Part shown: positions 35,154 to 44,786 of the stretch, piece after piece
Position numbering within the stretch: position 1 is the first letter of the stretch
Layout: each line of letters starts with the position of its first letter
Source: AP-15 sp963755435
GTDB taxonomy: Bacteria; Pseudomonadota; Alphaproteobacteria; ATCC43930; CGMCC-115725
Reading direction: 5' to 3'
Assembly (NCBI GenBank): GCA_963755435.1
Contig: CAVWJX010000003.1
Span: forward strand, 1,116,001 to 1,180,000
Length of the DNA stretch: 64,000 nucleotides
Translations under genes and position numbers: made by a program
Notes under the pieces: generated by a model
The model's input: the letters and a program-made list of their open reading frames with translations, nothing else
The model's database searches: none
What the model was told of the DNA's origin: nothing

Positions 35154-35985
35154 ATGGACGCCCAGGGAGTTCCTCGGCATGGGCCGCCGGTCGGCGACGA
35201 CGAGCCTGCACTGGCGGATGGTCGTCGAGCCCGAGCTCGCGACGCCCGGCAAGTTCCTCTTCGGCGGGTGCGGCCTCGGAGCGGCCCTGGTGGCGCTCGA
35301 GGCGGCCACGGGCCGGCCGACCATGTGGGCCACGGCCCAGTACCTCTCGTACGCCCCGACCGGGCAGCACCGTGGACTACGAGGTCATCCTCGGCCGTCG
35401 AGGGCGGAACGTGACCCAGGGCCGGGCGGTGGCCCGGGTCGAGGGGCCGGGAGATCCTCACCGTCAACGCCGCGCTGGGCCGCCGCAGATGGAGCTCGGC
35501 GGGGTGTGGGTCGAGCCGCCCGAGGTCCCGCCGCCCGAGGAGTGCCCACCCCGGCGGCTGCCCGCCGATCTTCGCCAACAGCATCCTGGACCGGGTCGAG
35601 GTGCGGGTGGCCAAGGGCCGGACGTTCGAGGACGTGACGGGGCTCGGCGGGCGACCCCGACTCGGCACTGTGGGCCCGGGTGCCCGGGCACCTCGCGCCG
35701 TCGGCCGCCACCCTGGCCATCTTCGGTGACTACGTGTCGGGCGGGGTGTCCCAACCGCTCGGGCGCCGGACCATGGGCCGGAGCCTCGACAACACGCTCG
35801 CGTGGTCGCAGCTGGGGCCGACCGAGTGGGTGCTGTGCGACATCCGGATCCACGCCGTCGGTCGACGGATACGCCCAGGGCAGCGCCTTCCTGTGGTCAC
35901 AGGACGGCACGCTGCTGGCCACGGCCAGCCAGTCGTTCAGCATCCGGTACTGGCCGGAGGCGACGAGGAGCTCCTGGCCCGCTGA
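35154..35985 (+). CDS. Acyl-CoA thioesterase, hotdog fold (frameshifts)
   Basis: After correction the product reads EFLGMGRRSATTSLHWRMVV, KFLFGGCGLGAALVALEAAT, YLSYAPTG, VDYEVILGRRGRNVTQGRAV, FANSILDRVEVRVAKGRTFE, LGRRTMGRSLDNTLAWSQLG and WVLCDIRIHAV. It ends FSIRYWPEGDEELLAR at 35985. This is the double-hotdog TesB/acyl-CoA thioesterase II pattern (about 275 residues). It hydrolyses acyl-CoA; chain preference is not visible. Shifts lie near 35370, 35450, 35570, 35655 and 35865. tRNA-Ile follows. Confidence 0.75.
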
Positions 35986-36045
35986 CCGGCTGCCAGAGGG
36001 CTTCCCGTGGGAGGCGGCGGGGTGGTGTAGCCTCGATCCCTCCCC

Positions 36046-36119
36046 GGGGCTATAGCTCAGTCGGTTAGAGCGCAGCACTGATAATGCTGAGGTCCGTGGT
36101 TCAAATCCACGTAGCCCCA
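36046..36119 (+). tRNA. tRNA-Ile (GAU)
   Basis: Acceptor GGGGCTA/TAGCCCC, anticodon stem CAGCA/TGCTG with loop CTGATAA, anticodon GAU, T-loop GGTTCAAAT. CCA is not encoded. Confidence 0.97.
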
Positions 36120-36900
36120 CCGAGAACCCCCTGGCGGCCCAACGACATGAACGGCGGAAGGCTCCCCGGGAACCGGGCCTTGAGGCGCAGGAAGCCGCCA
36201 CCGACGACCGGCCGTCCGATCCGGCGTTGGGCCTGTCGCCGGCCTGACGACGCCGGGCCGCCTCTTTGCGCAGCTCCTCTGCGGACACGCGTGCTCCTCC
36301 CTCGATGAGAGGCACAAAGCCCAGCCGCCGGAACGATGTCCTGCGGTCTCTCAGCCGGCTTCCCTCGGGCGTGGGCGTACACCTGTGAGTGCACGGTGAC
36401 GCCGTACAGGAGCTCGACGCCTGGAGGGACGACGGCGAGCGACCGGGGCGCCCGACGGCGGGGCGGAGGTCGTCCCGCCGTCGGGAATTCACGGCGCCTT
36501 CCTGAGCATCGGGGTCCGACAACGCACCATCACCGGATCCGTACCGAGATCGGTGACTCGATCGGCTACGAACCGGCACGCCTCAGCGCCTCGTGAAGCT
36601 CGTCGCACCGGACGCGTGGTGGCTGCCAGGAGCACCCCGTACGAGCTCGCGGCGCACCTCAAGAGCGCCGGGATCCGCAATGTCAACGTGCGGCGATCGG
36701 CCGTGGCCGCCGCCTCGGCCGCTCCAGGCCCGGCCGCCATCGCATCGAGCGCGTCGTTGACGCGATGCTCCGTGCGGGACAGGAGGTGCCCGTAGCGGGC
36801 GCCGGCAGACGTCGGCGGTCCCGGCACTGGCTCCGACGATGTCGAGGTCCCTGGCCCCCGTCCACGCCGCCCGACCCCGTTCCCCCGGGCCGGCGCTCGG
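36120..36900. other. Decayed mobile DNA downstream of tRNA-Ile
   Basis: No intact gene. At 36250-36310 (minus strand) the string VSAEELRKEAARRRQAGDR looks like the start of a lost coding region. 36350-36480 is a degenerate inverted copy of the 3' part of the hypothetical gene at 27.9 kb (LPSGVGVHLWVDGDAV...DAWRDDG). At 36640-36760 (plus strand) PYELAAHLKSAGIRNVNV faintly recalls IS110-type transposases, at low confidence. The stretch next to a tRNA suggests an old insertion hotspot. Confidence 0.5.
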
Positions 36901-37494
36901 TCAGCCGGCGCTACGGGCCGACCGCCACTCCTCCGCCGTCGTCTCGTACAGCAGCGCCGCCAACCCGCCCCGCCGGTCGCTCGCCGGGACGGCCACCGGG
37001 CGCACCAGCCGCAGGCCCAGCCGCTCGGCCACCCGGACGGACGCCAGGTTCTCCGCCTGCGGGATACTGCACACCGAGGCCAGGCCCAGCGTGGAGAACG
37101 CCTCGTCCAGCGCGGCCCGGGCGGCCTCGGTGGCGTAGCCGCGGCCCCAGTGGGCGGGGTCCAGCCGCCAGCCCACCTCCACCGCCGGCAGGATCTCGGG
37201 CAGGAACGTGGGCACGGACAGGCCGGCGTAGCCGATCACCTCGCCCGTCCCCCGCACCACCACCACCCACACACCCAGCCCGTCCGCCGCCCACGCCGCC
37301 GCCTGGTGCTCCACGAACGCCGCCGTCTCCTCGGCTGAGAAGCCGCGGCCGAACGGGTACCGCCACACCTCCGGCTTGGCGAAGACCGGCCCCAGGGCCC
37401 CGGCGTCGCCGGCGGCGACCGGCCGCAGGTGCAGCCGCTCCGTGGCCACGCTGCCCAGCGGGCGGGCGATCGGGGGACGGTGCGGCACGCTCAC
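36901..37494 (-). CDS. GNAT-family N-acetyltransferase (RimJ/RimL-like)
   Basis: A 197-residue intact protein from GTG 37494. ATERLHLRPVAAGDAGALGP is the RimJ/L opening, with VEVGWRLDPAHWGRGYATEA supplying the acetyl-CoA P-loop (RxxGxA/G-type WGRGYA). FSTLGLASVCSIPQAENLAS and RVAERLGLRLVRP are the usual ending that binds CoA. It acetylates an amino group; such proteins modify ribosomal protein N-termini or small molecules. No functional link to the glnK-amt operon that diverges from it. Confidence 0.88.
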   Translation of the reverse strand: MSVPHRPPIARPLGSVATERLHLRPVAAGDAGALGPVFAKPEVWRYPFGRGFSAEETAAFVEHQAAAWAADGLGVWVVVVRGTGEVIGYAGLSVPTFLPEILPAVEVGWRLDPAHWGRGYATEAARAALDEAFSTLGLASVCSIPQAENLASVRVAERLGLRLVRPVAVPASDRRGGLAALLYETTAEEWRSARSAG

Positions 37495-37629
37495 GCCGGT
37501 ACCTCCACGGCAGCCCCCATGGCGCCAGTCAACCACGCCCGCCGGCCGGCACAGTCCACCGCTCCGCCGCCGCCCCCCGCTACGCTCCGCCGGGCCGTGG
37601 CAGTCAACGATCTGGGGGATCGAGGCGGT

Positions 37630-37968
37630 ATGAAGCTCGTGGTGGCCGTCGTGAAGCCGTTCCGGCTGGACGACGTGAAGCAGGCCCTCGAAGCGCAGGG
37701 CGTCCGGGGCATGACGGTCACCGAGGCCCAGGGCTTCGGGCGCCAGCGCGGGCACAGCGAGGTCTACCGGGGGGCGGAGTACGTGGTGGACTTCGTGCCG
37801 AAGCTCAGGATCGAGATCGCCGTCGCGGACGAGCAGGAGGACCACGTGGTGCAGTGCATCGTGGACGCCGCCCGGACCGGGGCCATCGGCGACGGCAAGA
37901 TCTGGGTCCTGCCCCTCGACTCGCTCGTGCGCGTGCGCACCGGCGAGCGCGGACCCGATGCGGTCTGA
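37630..37968 (+). CDS. glnK: Nitrogen regulatory protein P-II
   Basis: An intact 112-residue PII protein. MKLVVAVVKPFRLDDVKQAL, T-loop GFGRQRGHSEVYRGAEY with Tyr51, the B-loop region AARTGAIGDGKIWVL and the ending SLVRVRTGERGPDAV are all canonical. It binds ATP/ADP and 2-oxoglutarate and gates Amt. The order here is glnK then amt (54 bases apart), opposite to the amt-glnB locus at 2.6-4.6 kb. The two PII proteins share most of their sequence. Confidence 0.95.
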   Translation: MKLVVAVVKPFRLDDVKQALEAQGVRGMTVTEAQGFGRQRGHSEVYRGAEYVVDFVPKLRIEIAVADEQEDHVVQCIVDAARTGAIGDGKIWVLPLDSLVRVRTGERGPDAV

Positions 37969-38022
37969 CGCGGTCCGGCGGCGCCGCACGGCACGGCCCC
38001 CGTCGCGGGGAGGGCTGCGGGC

Positions 38023-39276
38023 GTGCACGCCGTAGACACCGCCTGGGTCCTGGTCTCCGCCGCACTGGTGCTCTTCATGACCCCCGGCCTCGCGCTCTTC
38101 TACGGCGGGATGGTCCGGGCGAAGAACGTGCTCGCGGTGATGATGAACAACTACGCCGCCATCGCCGCCGTCAGCCTCCTCTGGGCGGCCCTCGGCTTCA
38201 GCCTGGCCTTCGGGCCGGACACCGGCGGCGGGCTCATCGGCAACCTCTCCTTCGCCTGGCTCGGCACCAGCTCCAGCACGGGCTCCCCGGGTTCGCGCAC
38301 CTGGGCGCCTCGCCGCTCTCGGTGGCCGCCTTCCAGATGATGTTCGCCGTCATCACGGCCGCCCTCATCAGCGGCGGCACGACCGACCGGATCCGGTTCC
38401 CCTCGTTCGTCGCCTTCATCTGCCTCTGGCTGCTCGTGGTCTACGTGCCGCTCGCCCACTGGGTCTTCAGCCCGCAGGGCTGGCTGGCCCAGCCGCGGCG
38501 TCCTGGACTTCGCCGGCGGCACGGTGGTGGAGATCAACTCGGGGTTCTCCACCCTCGCCGTCGTGCTGGTGCTGGGGCGCCGCCGCGGCTGGCCGAGCGA
38601 GGGGATGGCCCCCCACTCGGTGCCCCTCTCCCTGCTCGGCGTGGGCATCCTGTGGTTCGGCTGGTTCGGCTTCAATGCCGGCTCGGCGCTCGGCATGAAC
38701 GGCGTGGCCGTGCACGCCTTCGTGAACACGCAGCTCGCGGCGGCCGCGGCGCTCCTGAGCTGGATCCTCTTCGAGCGCGTGCGCGAGTCCTTCCCCACCA
38801 CGCTCGGGGCGGCATCCGGCGCGGTGGCCGGCATGGTGGCCATCACGCCCTGCGCCGGGTACGTCTCGGCGGCCGGCGCCATCGTCATCGGGCTGGTGGC
38901 CGGCGTGGCCTGCGCCCTCGCCGTGCGGCTCAAGTTCCGCCTCCGCTACGACGACGCGCTGGACGTCCTCGGCGTGCACGGCGTGGGCGGGCTCGTGGGG
39001 ATGGTGCTCCTGGGGCTCTTCGCCACCAGGGCCGTCAACCCGGCCGGCGCCGACGGCCTCCTCGCCGGCGGCGGCCTCCACCTGCTGGGCCTGGAGTGCC
39101 TGGCCGCGCTGGTGGCGGTGGTCTTCTGCTTCGGCGCCACGTGGGTGGTGGCGAAGGCGGTCGACCTGACGCTGGGCCTGCGCGTGAGCCCGGAGGACGA
39201 GTTCACCGGCCTGGACCTGACCCAGCACGCCGAAAGCGCGTACTCCCTCGGCGGGGTCGGCCGCATCAGCAATTGA
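38023..39276 (+). CDS. amt: Ammonium transporter, Amt family (two frameshifts)
   Basis: GTG 38023 begins VDTAWVLVSAALVLFMTPGL, then ALFYGGMVRAKNVLAVMMNN and FAHLGASPLSVAAFQMMFAV. TAALISGGTTDRIRFPSFVA, GVGILWFGWFGFNAGSAL, VNTQLAAAAALLSWI, GMVAITPCAGYVSAAGAIVI and GVHGVGGLVGMVLLGLF follow. The cytoplasmic end is VSPEDEFTGLDLTQHAESAY, the canonical PII docking tail. Extra bases near 38282 and 38500 break the frame; otherwise the about 417-residue protein is complete and cotranscribed with glnK. It has a better conserved C-terminal tail than the first amt. Confidence 0.92.
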
Positions 39277-39929
39277 GCCGGCGACGGCGCGCCGCGGCCT
39301 GGCTGCCGGCCCTCCTCGTCGTGGTGGCCGGTGCCCTGGCGGCCGGTGCCGGTGCCGCCGGGTCGCCCAGCCTCGTGGTGCCGGGGTCGCCCGCCTCCGC
39401 GGCGATCCGGCGGGCCGCCGTCCGGACGGCCGCGGCCCGCCCCTTCACCGTCCGGATCGAGCGGCGGGTGGAGGGCCGGCACCCCCACGTCGAGAGGACC
39501 GCCCTCCGGGTGGAGGGCCCGCACCGCTTCACGTGGACCCGCTCGGCCGGCGCGTCGTCGCTCGTGATCGTGGTGGTGGGCCGCCACGCCGTCGAGCGGA
39601 GCACGCCGCCGCTCCCGGCGGGCACGGCCCCCGCCGCGGCGGCCCGGGCGGGGCGGGGGCGCCGTGCCACGGTCCTCCCCGTCCCGCCGCCCTCCCTCGC
39701 CTCGGTCATGGCCCAGGTGCGCCCCTACCTCGCGCTGCGGCTGGTCCTCCGGGGCGTCGCGGCGGGCTCGCTGGTCCTCAGCCGGTCGGGGCCGGACCTG
39801 GCCTTCGGGTCGCCCCAGGTGCGGATCTCGGGCACGGTCGCCGAGCGCGACGGGCACATCACGGCGATGACGCTGGCCACGCCGGGCAACCGGCTCGCGT
39901 ACCGCTACGGGGACGCCGGCGCGCCGTAG
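39273..39929 (+). CDS. Exported protein of unknown function
   Basis: TTG 39273 overlaps the amt stop. A signal peptide (AAAWLPALLVVVAGALAAGA) precedes about 185 residues with Arg/Val-rich beta-type segments (RPFTVRIERRVEGRHPHVER, SASLVIVVVG-like SSLVIVVVGRHAVERS, MTLATPGNRLAYRY). The overall pattern is like a small LppX/LolA-type or sensor domain, but I cannot assign it. The last 25 bases overlap the convergent methyltransferase. It is probably cotranscribed with amt. Confidence 0.55.
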   Translation: MSRRRRAAAWLPALLVVVAGALAAGAGAAGSPSLVVPGSPASAAIRRAAVRTAAARPFTVRIERRVEGRHPHVERTALRVEGPHRFTWTRSAGASSLVIVVVGRHAVERSTPPLPAGTAPAAAARAGRGRRATVLPVPPPSLASVMAQVRPYLALRLVLRGVAAGSLVLSRSGPDLAFGSPQVRISGTVAERDGHITAMTLATPGNRLAYRYGDAGAP

Positions 39930-40528
39930 GCGCGGTACCGCCGCCCGCGCGGCACCACCCGCTCGCCCGCCTCGTGCCCCCAGGCCGTCCACCCCGGCCG
40001 GGGATAGCGCGCGAACAGCTCCAGGTAGGGCCCGGGCGAGCACGACTCCACCACCCCGTAGAGCTCGTCCGGCTTCCGGCTGTGCTCGCGCTTCTGCGTC
40101 TCGATCAGGTTCACCTGGCGCCGGCCCGCCGGCCCCGTGCGGAGCGCGCCCCGCACGCCGAAGAGCACCGGCTCGGTCACGTTCCGGAAGTAGAAGCCCA
40201 CGCCCCGGCCGTCGGGCCCCCCGTCCTTCCGGCGCTTGGCCCAGACCAGCATGGCCTTGTAGGTGAAGCCCCACCCCTCCAGGACGGCCAGCCCCTCGGC
40301 CAGCAGGGCGTTGGGCACCCAGAGGTAGCAGTGGCTCCGCCCGGCCGCCACCGCGGCCACCGGCATGGCGGCGATCTCCGCGCACGACATCGTGTCGTAC
40401 CGGCTGAGGCGCCGGTGCTCGGGCGCCACCTTGCCGGTGCGGTTGCGGAAGCGCCAGGGCGGGTCGGCCAGCACGGTGCCGAACGGCGTGCCGCCCAGCT
40501 CGTCCAGCCGCAGTCCCTCCAGCTCCAC
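39905..40528 (-). CDS. MT-A70-family N6-adenine methyltransferase
   Basis: An intact 207-residue protein. FGTVLADPPWRF holds the DPPW catalytic motif, followed by YDTMSCAEIAAMPVA, CYLWVPNALLAEGLAVLEGW, FTYKAMLVWAK and the substrate-loop region RKPDELYGVVESCSPGPYLE. The ending LELFARYPRPGWTAWGHE is typical of bacterial MT-A70 proteins (IME4/Ime4-like; M.MunI relatives). It methylates adenine in DNA or possibly RNA. No restriction enzyme or specificity subunit is adjacent, so it is an orphan. Confidence 0.88.
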   Translation of the reverse strand: MELEGLRLDELGGTPFGTVLADPPWRFRNRTGKVAPEHRRLSRYDTMSCAEIAAMPVAAVAAGRSHCYLWVPNALLAEGLAVLEGWGFTYKAMLVWAKRRKDGGPDGRGVGFYFRNVTEPVLFGVRGALRTGPAGRRQVNLIETQKREHSRKPDELYGVVESCSPGPYLELFARYPRPGWTAWGHEAGERVVPRGRRYRAYGAPASP

Positions 40529-40693
40529 GTGGCCGCCGCGCTCCTCCCGAAGGTCTGGACCCCGCCCTGCCTACCACACGGCCCCCGGCGGCGCGCTGGC
40601 CACGCGGGCTACGGTGGCGTGCCGGCCTCCCGGGGTAGGGCAGGACGGGGGGCAGCGGGCGCCGACGGGCGCCCGACGAGACAGGGAGGCACC

Positions 40694-41560
40694 ATGCAGC
40701 AACGACAGATCGGCGACGTCCAGGTCAGCGCCATCGGCCTCGGGGAGATGCCGCTCTCCATCGAGGGGCGGCCGGACGAGGCCCGGGCCATGGCCACCGT
40801 CCACGCGTCGCTCGACGCCGGCGTGACCATCATCGACACGGCCGACGCCTACTGCCTCAACGCCGGCGAGCACGGCCACGGCGAGCGGCTGGTGGCCACG
40901 GCCCTGGCCACTTACGGCGGCGACGCCAGCGAGGTCCTGGTGGCCACCAAGGGCGGCCACCTCCGCCCGGGCGACGGGAGCTGGACAGGTGAACGGCCGG
41001 CCGGAGTACATCAAGCAGGCGTGCGAGGCCTCGCTGAAGGCGCTCGGCGTGGAGGCGATCGGCCTCTACCAGTTCCACCGCCCGGACCCGTCCGTCCCCT
41101 ACGCCGACTCGGTGGGCGCCGTGGCCGAGCTGCTGGACGAGGGCAAGATCCAGCCTGGCCGGCATCTCCAACGCCACCGTGGCCCAGATCGACGAGGCCC
41201 AGCGCGATCCTCGGCGGCCGGCTGGCCAGCGTCCAGAACGAGTTCTCGCTCCGGTTCCGCTCGTCCGAGGACGAGCTGCGCCACTGCGAGGAGCTCGGGA
41301 TCGCCTTCATCCCCTGGAGCCCGCTGGGCGGGATCGGCAACGCCGACCAGATCGAGCGTGACCACCCGGCCGTGGCCGAGCTGGCCCGCGAGCAGGGGGT
41401 CACCCCCCAGCAGCTCACGCTGGCGTGGATGCTGGCCAAGGGCGACCGGGTGGTCCCCATCCCCGGGTCGAGCCGGCCGGAGACGGCCAGGGCGTCCGCC
41501 GCCGCCGCCGACATCCGCCTCAGCCGCCGGACGAGGTCGCCCGCATGGACGCCGGCCTGA
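40694..41560 (+). CDS. Aldo/keto reductase (frameshifts)
   Basis: An NADPH-dependent oxidoreductase. MQQRQIGDVQVSAIGLGEMP opens the barrel. VTIIDTADAYCLNAGEHGHG carries the catalytic Asp/Tyr (D-T-A-D-A-Y), VLVATKGGHLRPGDGSW the catalytic Lys, and LGVEAIGLYQFHRPDPSVPY the His position. IPWSPLGGIGNADQI and VVPIPGSSRPETARASAAA form the cofactor-binding end. Shifts near 40988, 41155, 41208 and 41525. About 290 residues. ATG 40694 follows GGGAGGC. Divergent from the MT-A70 gene. Confidence 0.85.
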   Translation: MQQRQIGDVQVSAIGLGEMPLSIEGRPDEARAMATVHASLDAGVTIIDTADAYCLNAGEHGHGERLVATALATYGGDASEVLVATKGGHLRPGDGSWTGERPAGVHQAGVRGLAEGARRGGDRPLPVPPPGPVRPLRRLGGRRGRAAGRGQDPAWPASPTPPWPRSTRPSAILGGRLASVQNEFSLRFRSSEDELRHCEELGIAFIPWSPLGGIGNADQIERDHPAVAELAREQGVTPQQLTLAWMLAKGDRVVPIPGSSRPETARASAAAADIRLSRRTRSPAWTPA

Positions 41561-42224
41561 GCCACGGGCGCCGCACGACGCTCCGAGGCCGGCGGCGTCG
41601 AGGCTCGCGGCCCGGCCGCCGCTGCGCCGGCTGGGCAACGCCCTGGTCGCCCACCAGCCGGACGACGACGTCCTGGAGCAGGTCACCCGCACGGTCGGAC
41701 GCCTCGGTGCCGCTGCTGGAGGCCGGCCCGGAGCGGCCGCACGCGTTCTCCGAGCACGGGTCGGCCATCTTCAGCGGCAGCTCGGCGAGGGCGGCCGGCG
41801 CGGTGCCGCGCAACGCCTTCCCCGACTGCGTGGTCTCGGGACGGGCCAACCCCATGGGCATCGCCGCCCGGCTCTGGCGGGAGGGCGACGAGGCGGTCTG
41901 CCAGGTGACGCTCGGGGCAGCCTTCGAGGGCGCGCCCGGGCCGGGCCCACGGCGGGGTGGTGGCGGCGCTCATCGACGAGACCATGGGCCTGGTGATGTC
42001 CATCTCCTCCACCCCGGCCTTCACCGGCCGGCTGACCGTCACCTACCGGGCGCCCGACCCCGCTGGGCGAGCCGCTGGAGGTCCGGGCCCGCCTGGCCGG
42101 GCAGGCCGGCCGCAAGATCACCGTCACCGCCGAGCTGCGGGGCGGCGGCCGCCTGCTGGCCCAGGGCGAGGGGCTGTTCATCGGCGTCGAGCCGGAGCAC
42201 TTCTTCGGCACAGCCGGCGGGTGA
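41545..42224 (+). CDS. PaaI-family thioesterase, hotdog fold (frameshifts)
   Basis: After correction: LRRLGNALVAHQPDDDVLEQ, a middle region IFSGSSARAAGAVPRNAFPD, ARLWREGDEAVCQVTLGAAF, then HGGVVAALIDETMGLVMSIS (the catalytic hotdog helix with Gly/Asp/Glu), GRLTVTYRAPDP and AELRGGGRLLAQGEGLFIGV. The start is uncertain because the first 60 bases are in a different frame; ATG 41545 overlaps the aldo-keto reductase end. It probably hydrolyses an acyl-CoA. A related gene lies at 44.4 kb on the opposite strand. Confidence 0.7.
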
Positions 42225-42290
42225 GCACGGGGCCGAGCCGGCAGGCGGGGCGGGTGAGCACGGGGCCGAGCCGGCAGGCGGGACAGGCGG
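42224..42290 (+). repeat. Two direct repeats of about 33 bp after the thioesterase gene
   Basis: GAGCACGGGGCCGAGCCGGC followed by AGGCGGG occurs twice in succession. Both copies are non-coding or in a short tail; function unknown, possibly a duplication slip. Confidence 0.6.
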
Positions 42291-42357
42291 GGCGGGGACG
42301 CCGGCCCCGCTCCGGCCCCGGCGTTGGGCCACCGGAGATCGCAGAGGAGGTGCTCCG

Positions 42358-43341
42358 ATGCCCGCCGTGACCGTCGACAACCCGCTCACGCTGCCCACGG
42401 TCGCCGAGCCCGGACCCGGCGGCCACGGCGCGTCCGGCCCGTGCGTCGCGGTCACCACCGCGCCCCACGGGCCTCGAGGGCGAGGGGTTCCCCGTGCGCC
42501 GGGCCTTCGCCGGCGTCGCCCATGCGGCGACCTCGACCCCTTCGTCCACATGGACCAGATGGGCGAGGTGGAGTACGCGCCCGGGCGAGCCCAAGGGCAC
42601 CCCGTGGCACCCCCACCGCGGGCTTCGAGACCGTGACCTACATGATCGACGGCACCTTCCAGCACCAGGACTCCATCGGCGGCGGCGGCCTCATCACCAA
42701 CGGCGCCACCCAGTGGATGACCGCCGGCGCCGGCATCCTGCACATCGAGCGGCCGCCCGAGGAGCTGGTCGCCAGCGGCGGCCTGTTCCACGGGATCCAG
42801 CTCTGGGTGAACCTGCCGGCGGCCGACAAGTGGGTGCCGCCCCGCTACCAGGACATCGAGGCCGAGGCGGTCACCCTGCTCTCCTCGCCCGACGGCGGCG
42901 CCCTGGTGCGGGTGATCGCCGGCGACGGTGGCCGGCCACGCGCGGCCCGGGCGTCGACCCACACGCCCATCACCCTGGTCCACGCCACCGTGAGCCCCGG
43001 GCGCCCGGCTGGTGCTGCCCTGGCCGGCCGAGTTCAACGCCCTGGTCTACGTCCTCGCCGGCAGCGGGCACCGTCGGGGCCGACGCCCGGCCCGTGCGCG
43101 ACCGGCCAGCTGGCCGTGCACGGGCGCCGGGGACGCCCTCGTGGTCGCGGCCGATCGGGACCCAGGAGTCCCGCTCGCCCGACCTCGACGTCCTGGTGCT
43201 CGGGCGGCCGGCCCATCCGCGAGCCGGTGGCCGTCTACGGTCCGTTCGTCATGAACACCAGGGACGAGCTGGCCCAGGCCTTCGAGGACTTCCACGCCGG
43301 CCGGCTCGGGCACCGTCCCGGCGGACCACATCGGCGAGTGA
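42358..43341 (+). CDS. Pirin-family protein (frameshifts)
   Basis: A cupin protein of about 327 residues. ATG 42358 has GAGGAGG ahead of it. Landmarks: LDPFVHMDQMGEVEYAPGEP, WHPHRGFETVTYMIDGTFQH (metal-binding H-P-H-R-G-F-E-T-V), GGGLITNGATQWMTAGAGIL and HIERPPEEL give the N-terminal cupin. The second cupin contains WPAEFNALVYVLAGSG and VLVLGGRPIREPVAVYGPFV, ending NTRDELAQAFEDFHAGRLGT. Pirins bind Fe and can act as quercetinases or redox regulators. Shifts near 42475, 42590, 43005, 43075 and 43160. The stop overlaps the SDR start. Confidence 0.88.
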
Positions 43342-44310
43342 GGCTGCGGCCGCCGGGGCCGGCCTGGGGGCCCGACGACATCGGCGACCTGACCGGCCGC
43401 ACGGCGGTGGTGACCGGGGCCACCAGCGGCATCGGCTACGAGGCGGCGGTCGAGCTGGCGGCCCACGGCGCCCACGTGGTGCTGGCCTGCCGGAACCCGG
43501 CCAGGGGCCGCCGGGCCGCCGACCGGACTGGTCGGCGACGCGCCGGGCGCCTCCGTGGAGGTGCTCGAGCTCGACCTGGCCGAGCCAGGCCTCGGTCCGG
43601 GCCGCCGCCGGCCAGTTCGCCGGCCGACCACGCCCGGCTCGACGTCCTGGTGAACAACGCCGGGATCATGGGCTCCCCGTTCGCCGGCTGACCGAGGACG
43701 GCTTCGAGCTGCCAGTTCGCCACCAACCACCTGGGCCACTTCGCCCTGACCGGGCTGCTGCTCGACCTGCTGCTCACCACCCCGGGCTCCCGGGTGGTGA
43801 CCGTCAGCTCCGTCGGTCCACCGGATCGGCCGCGTCGGCTCGCCGACCTCCAGCGCCGCGCCGGCGGCTACACCGGTGGCTGGCCTACGCCAACACCAAG
43901 CTGGCCAACCTCTTGTTCACCTACGAGCTCGACCGGCGGCTGCGGGCGGCCGGCGCCGACCACCCGTGGCGGTGGCCGCCCACCCCGGGTGGGCCCGGAC
44001 CAACCTGGCGGCCAACGGCCCGGCCGCTGGGCGGCTCGGCGCTCCGGGCCCGCGCCGGGCGGCTGGCCGGCCGCCTCGGCCAGTCGGCCGCGGCCGGCGC
44101 CCTGCCCACCCTCTACGCCGCCACCGACGCCGGGCGTGGCCGGCGGCGACGTACATCGGGCCGGGCGGGCCTGGGCCGAGCAGTACGGGCCGCCGGTGCG
44201 GGTCCGGTCCGGCCGGCGGTCCCACCGGCGCCGACGACGCCGCCGCGCTCTGGGCGCTGTCCGAGGAGCTGACCGGCGTGCGCTACGGGCCGGTCCGCTC
44301 GGGCCCGGCC
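43338..44310 (+). CDS. SDR-family oxidoreductase (frameshifts)
   Basis: GTG 43338 overlaps the pirin stop. LTGRTAVVTGATSGIGYEAA is the TGxxxGIG cofactor motif. LDVLVNNAGIMGSP is the NNAG motif, ATNHLGHFALTGLLLDLL and SRVVTVSS follow, and the YANTKLANLLFTYEL segment has the catalytic YxxxK. AAHPGWARTNLAANGP is the usual post-catalytic segment, and the end reads DDAAALWALSEELTGVRYG. It resembles the retinol-dehydrogenase/WWOX-like SDRs common in actinobacteria. At least six shifts; the 3' end is approximate. Confidence 0.82.
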
Positions 44311-44374
44311 GGCCGCGCCCTCGACGGGGCCGGGCTCGACCTCGCGCGGAAGAGGAAGGTCCCGGTCGCCCGGC

Positions 44375-44786
44375 TCACCAGCGTCGCCCGCCGGCGTCGC
44401 GCACCGACGCCTCGCCGTAGGCGACCTGGCGGGCCATGCGGACCACCTCGCCCCGCAGCCCGTAGTGCTCGCCCCGCGCGGCCGGGCGCATGGTCTCGGT
44501 CTTGAGCTCGAGGGTGGCCCGGGTCCGGTCGCGCCCGGCGAGCGCGGCGTTGATGGCGAAGTTCATGCCGGCGTCGAGCAGGAGCGCGTGCACGCCGGCC
44601 TGGACGACGCCCGTGGGGGTTGCAGGCCAGCGGCCTCGGGCACGAAGGCGCCCTCGACCCAGCCCGAGGTCCTCGCCGTCGACGCCGTAGGCGGTCGAAC
44701 GACGCCGCCCACGGCGGCGATGAGCGGCATGCCGCCGTCGCCCGAGCCAGCGGTCCATGTCCTTGCCCCGGCCGGCGCCACGCCAC
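44375..44786 (-). CDS. PaaI-family thioesterase (frameshifts)
   Basis: MPLIAAVGGVVR then TAYGVDGEDLGWVEGAFVPT, NPTGVVQAGVHALLLDAGMN (hotdog catalytic helix), FAINAALAGRDRTRATLELK and TETMRPAARGEHYGLRGEVV define a single hotdog domain of about 135 residues. The last 85 codons are clean and end at 44375; the N-terminal half needs about four corrections. Convergent with the SDR, divergent from the thiolase. Confidence 0.7.

Noticed and set aside
36553..36795. Possible 80-residue gene resembling part of an IS110 transposase
   Set aside because: Only a faint similarity over about 20 residues; described as decayed DNA instead of a gene.
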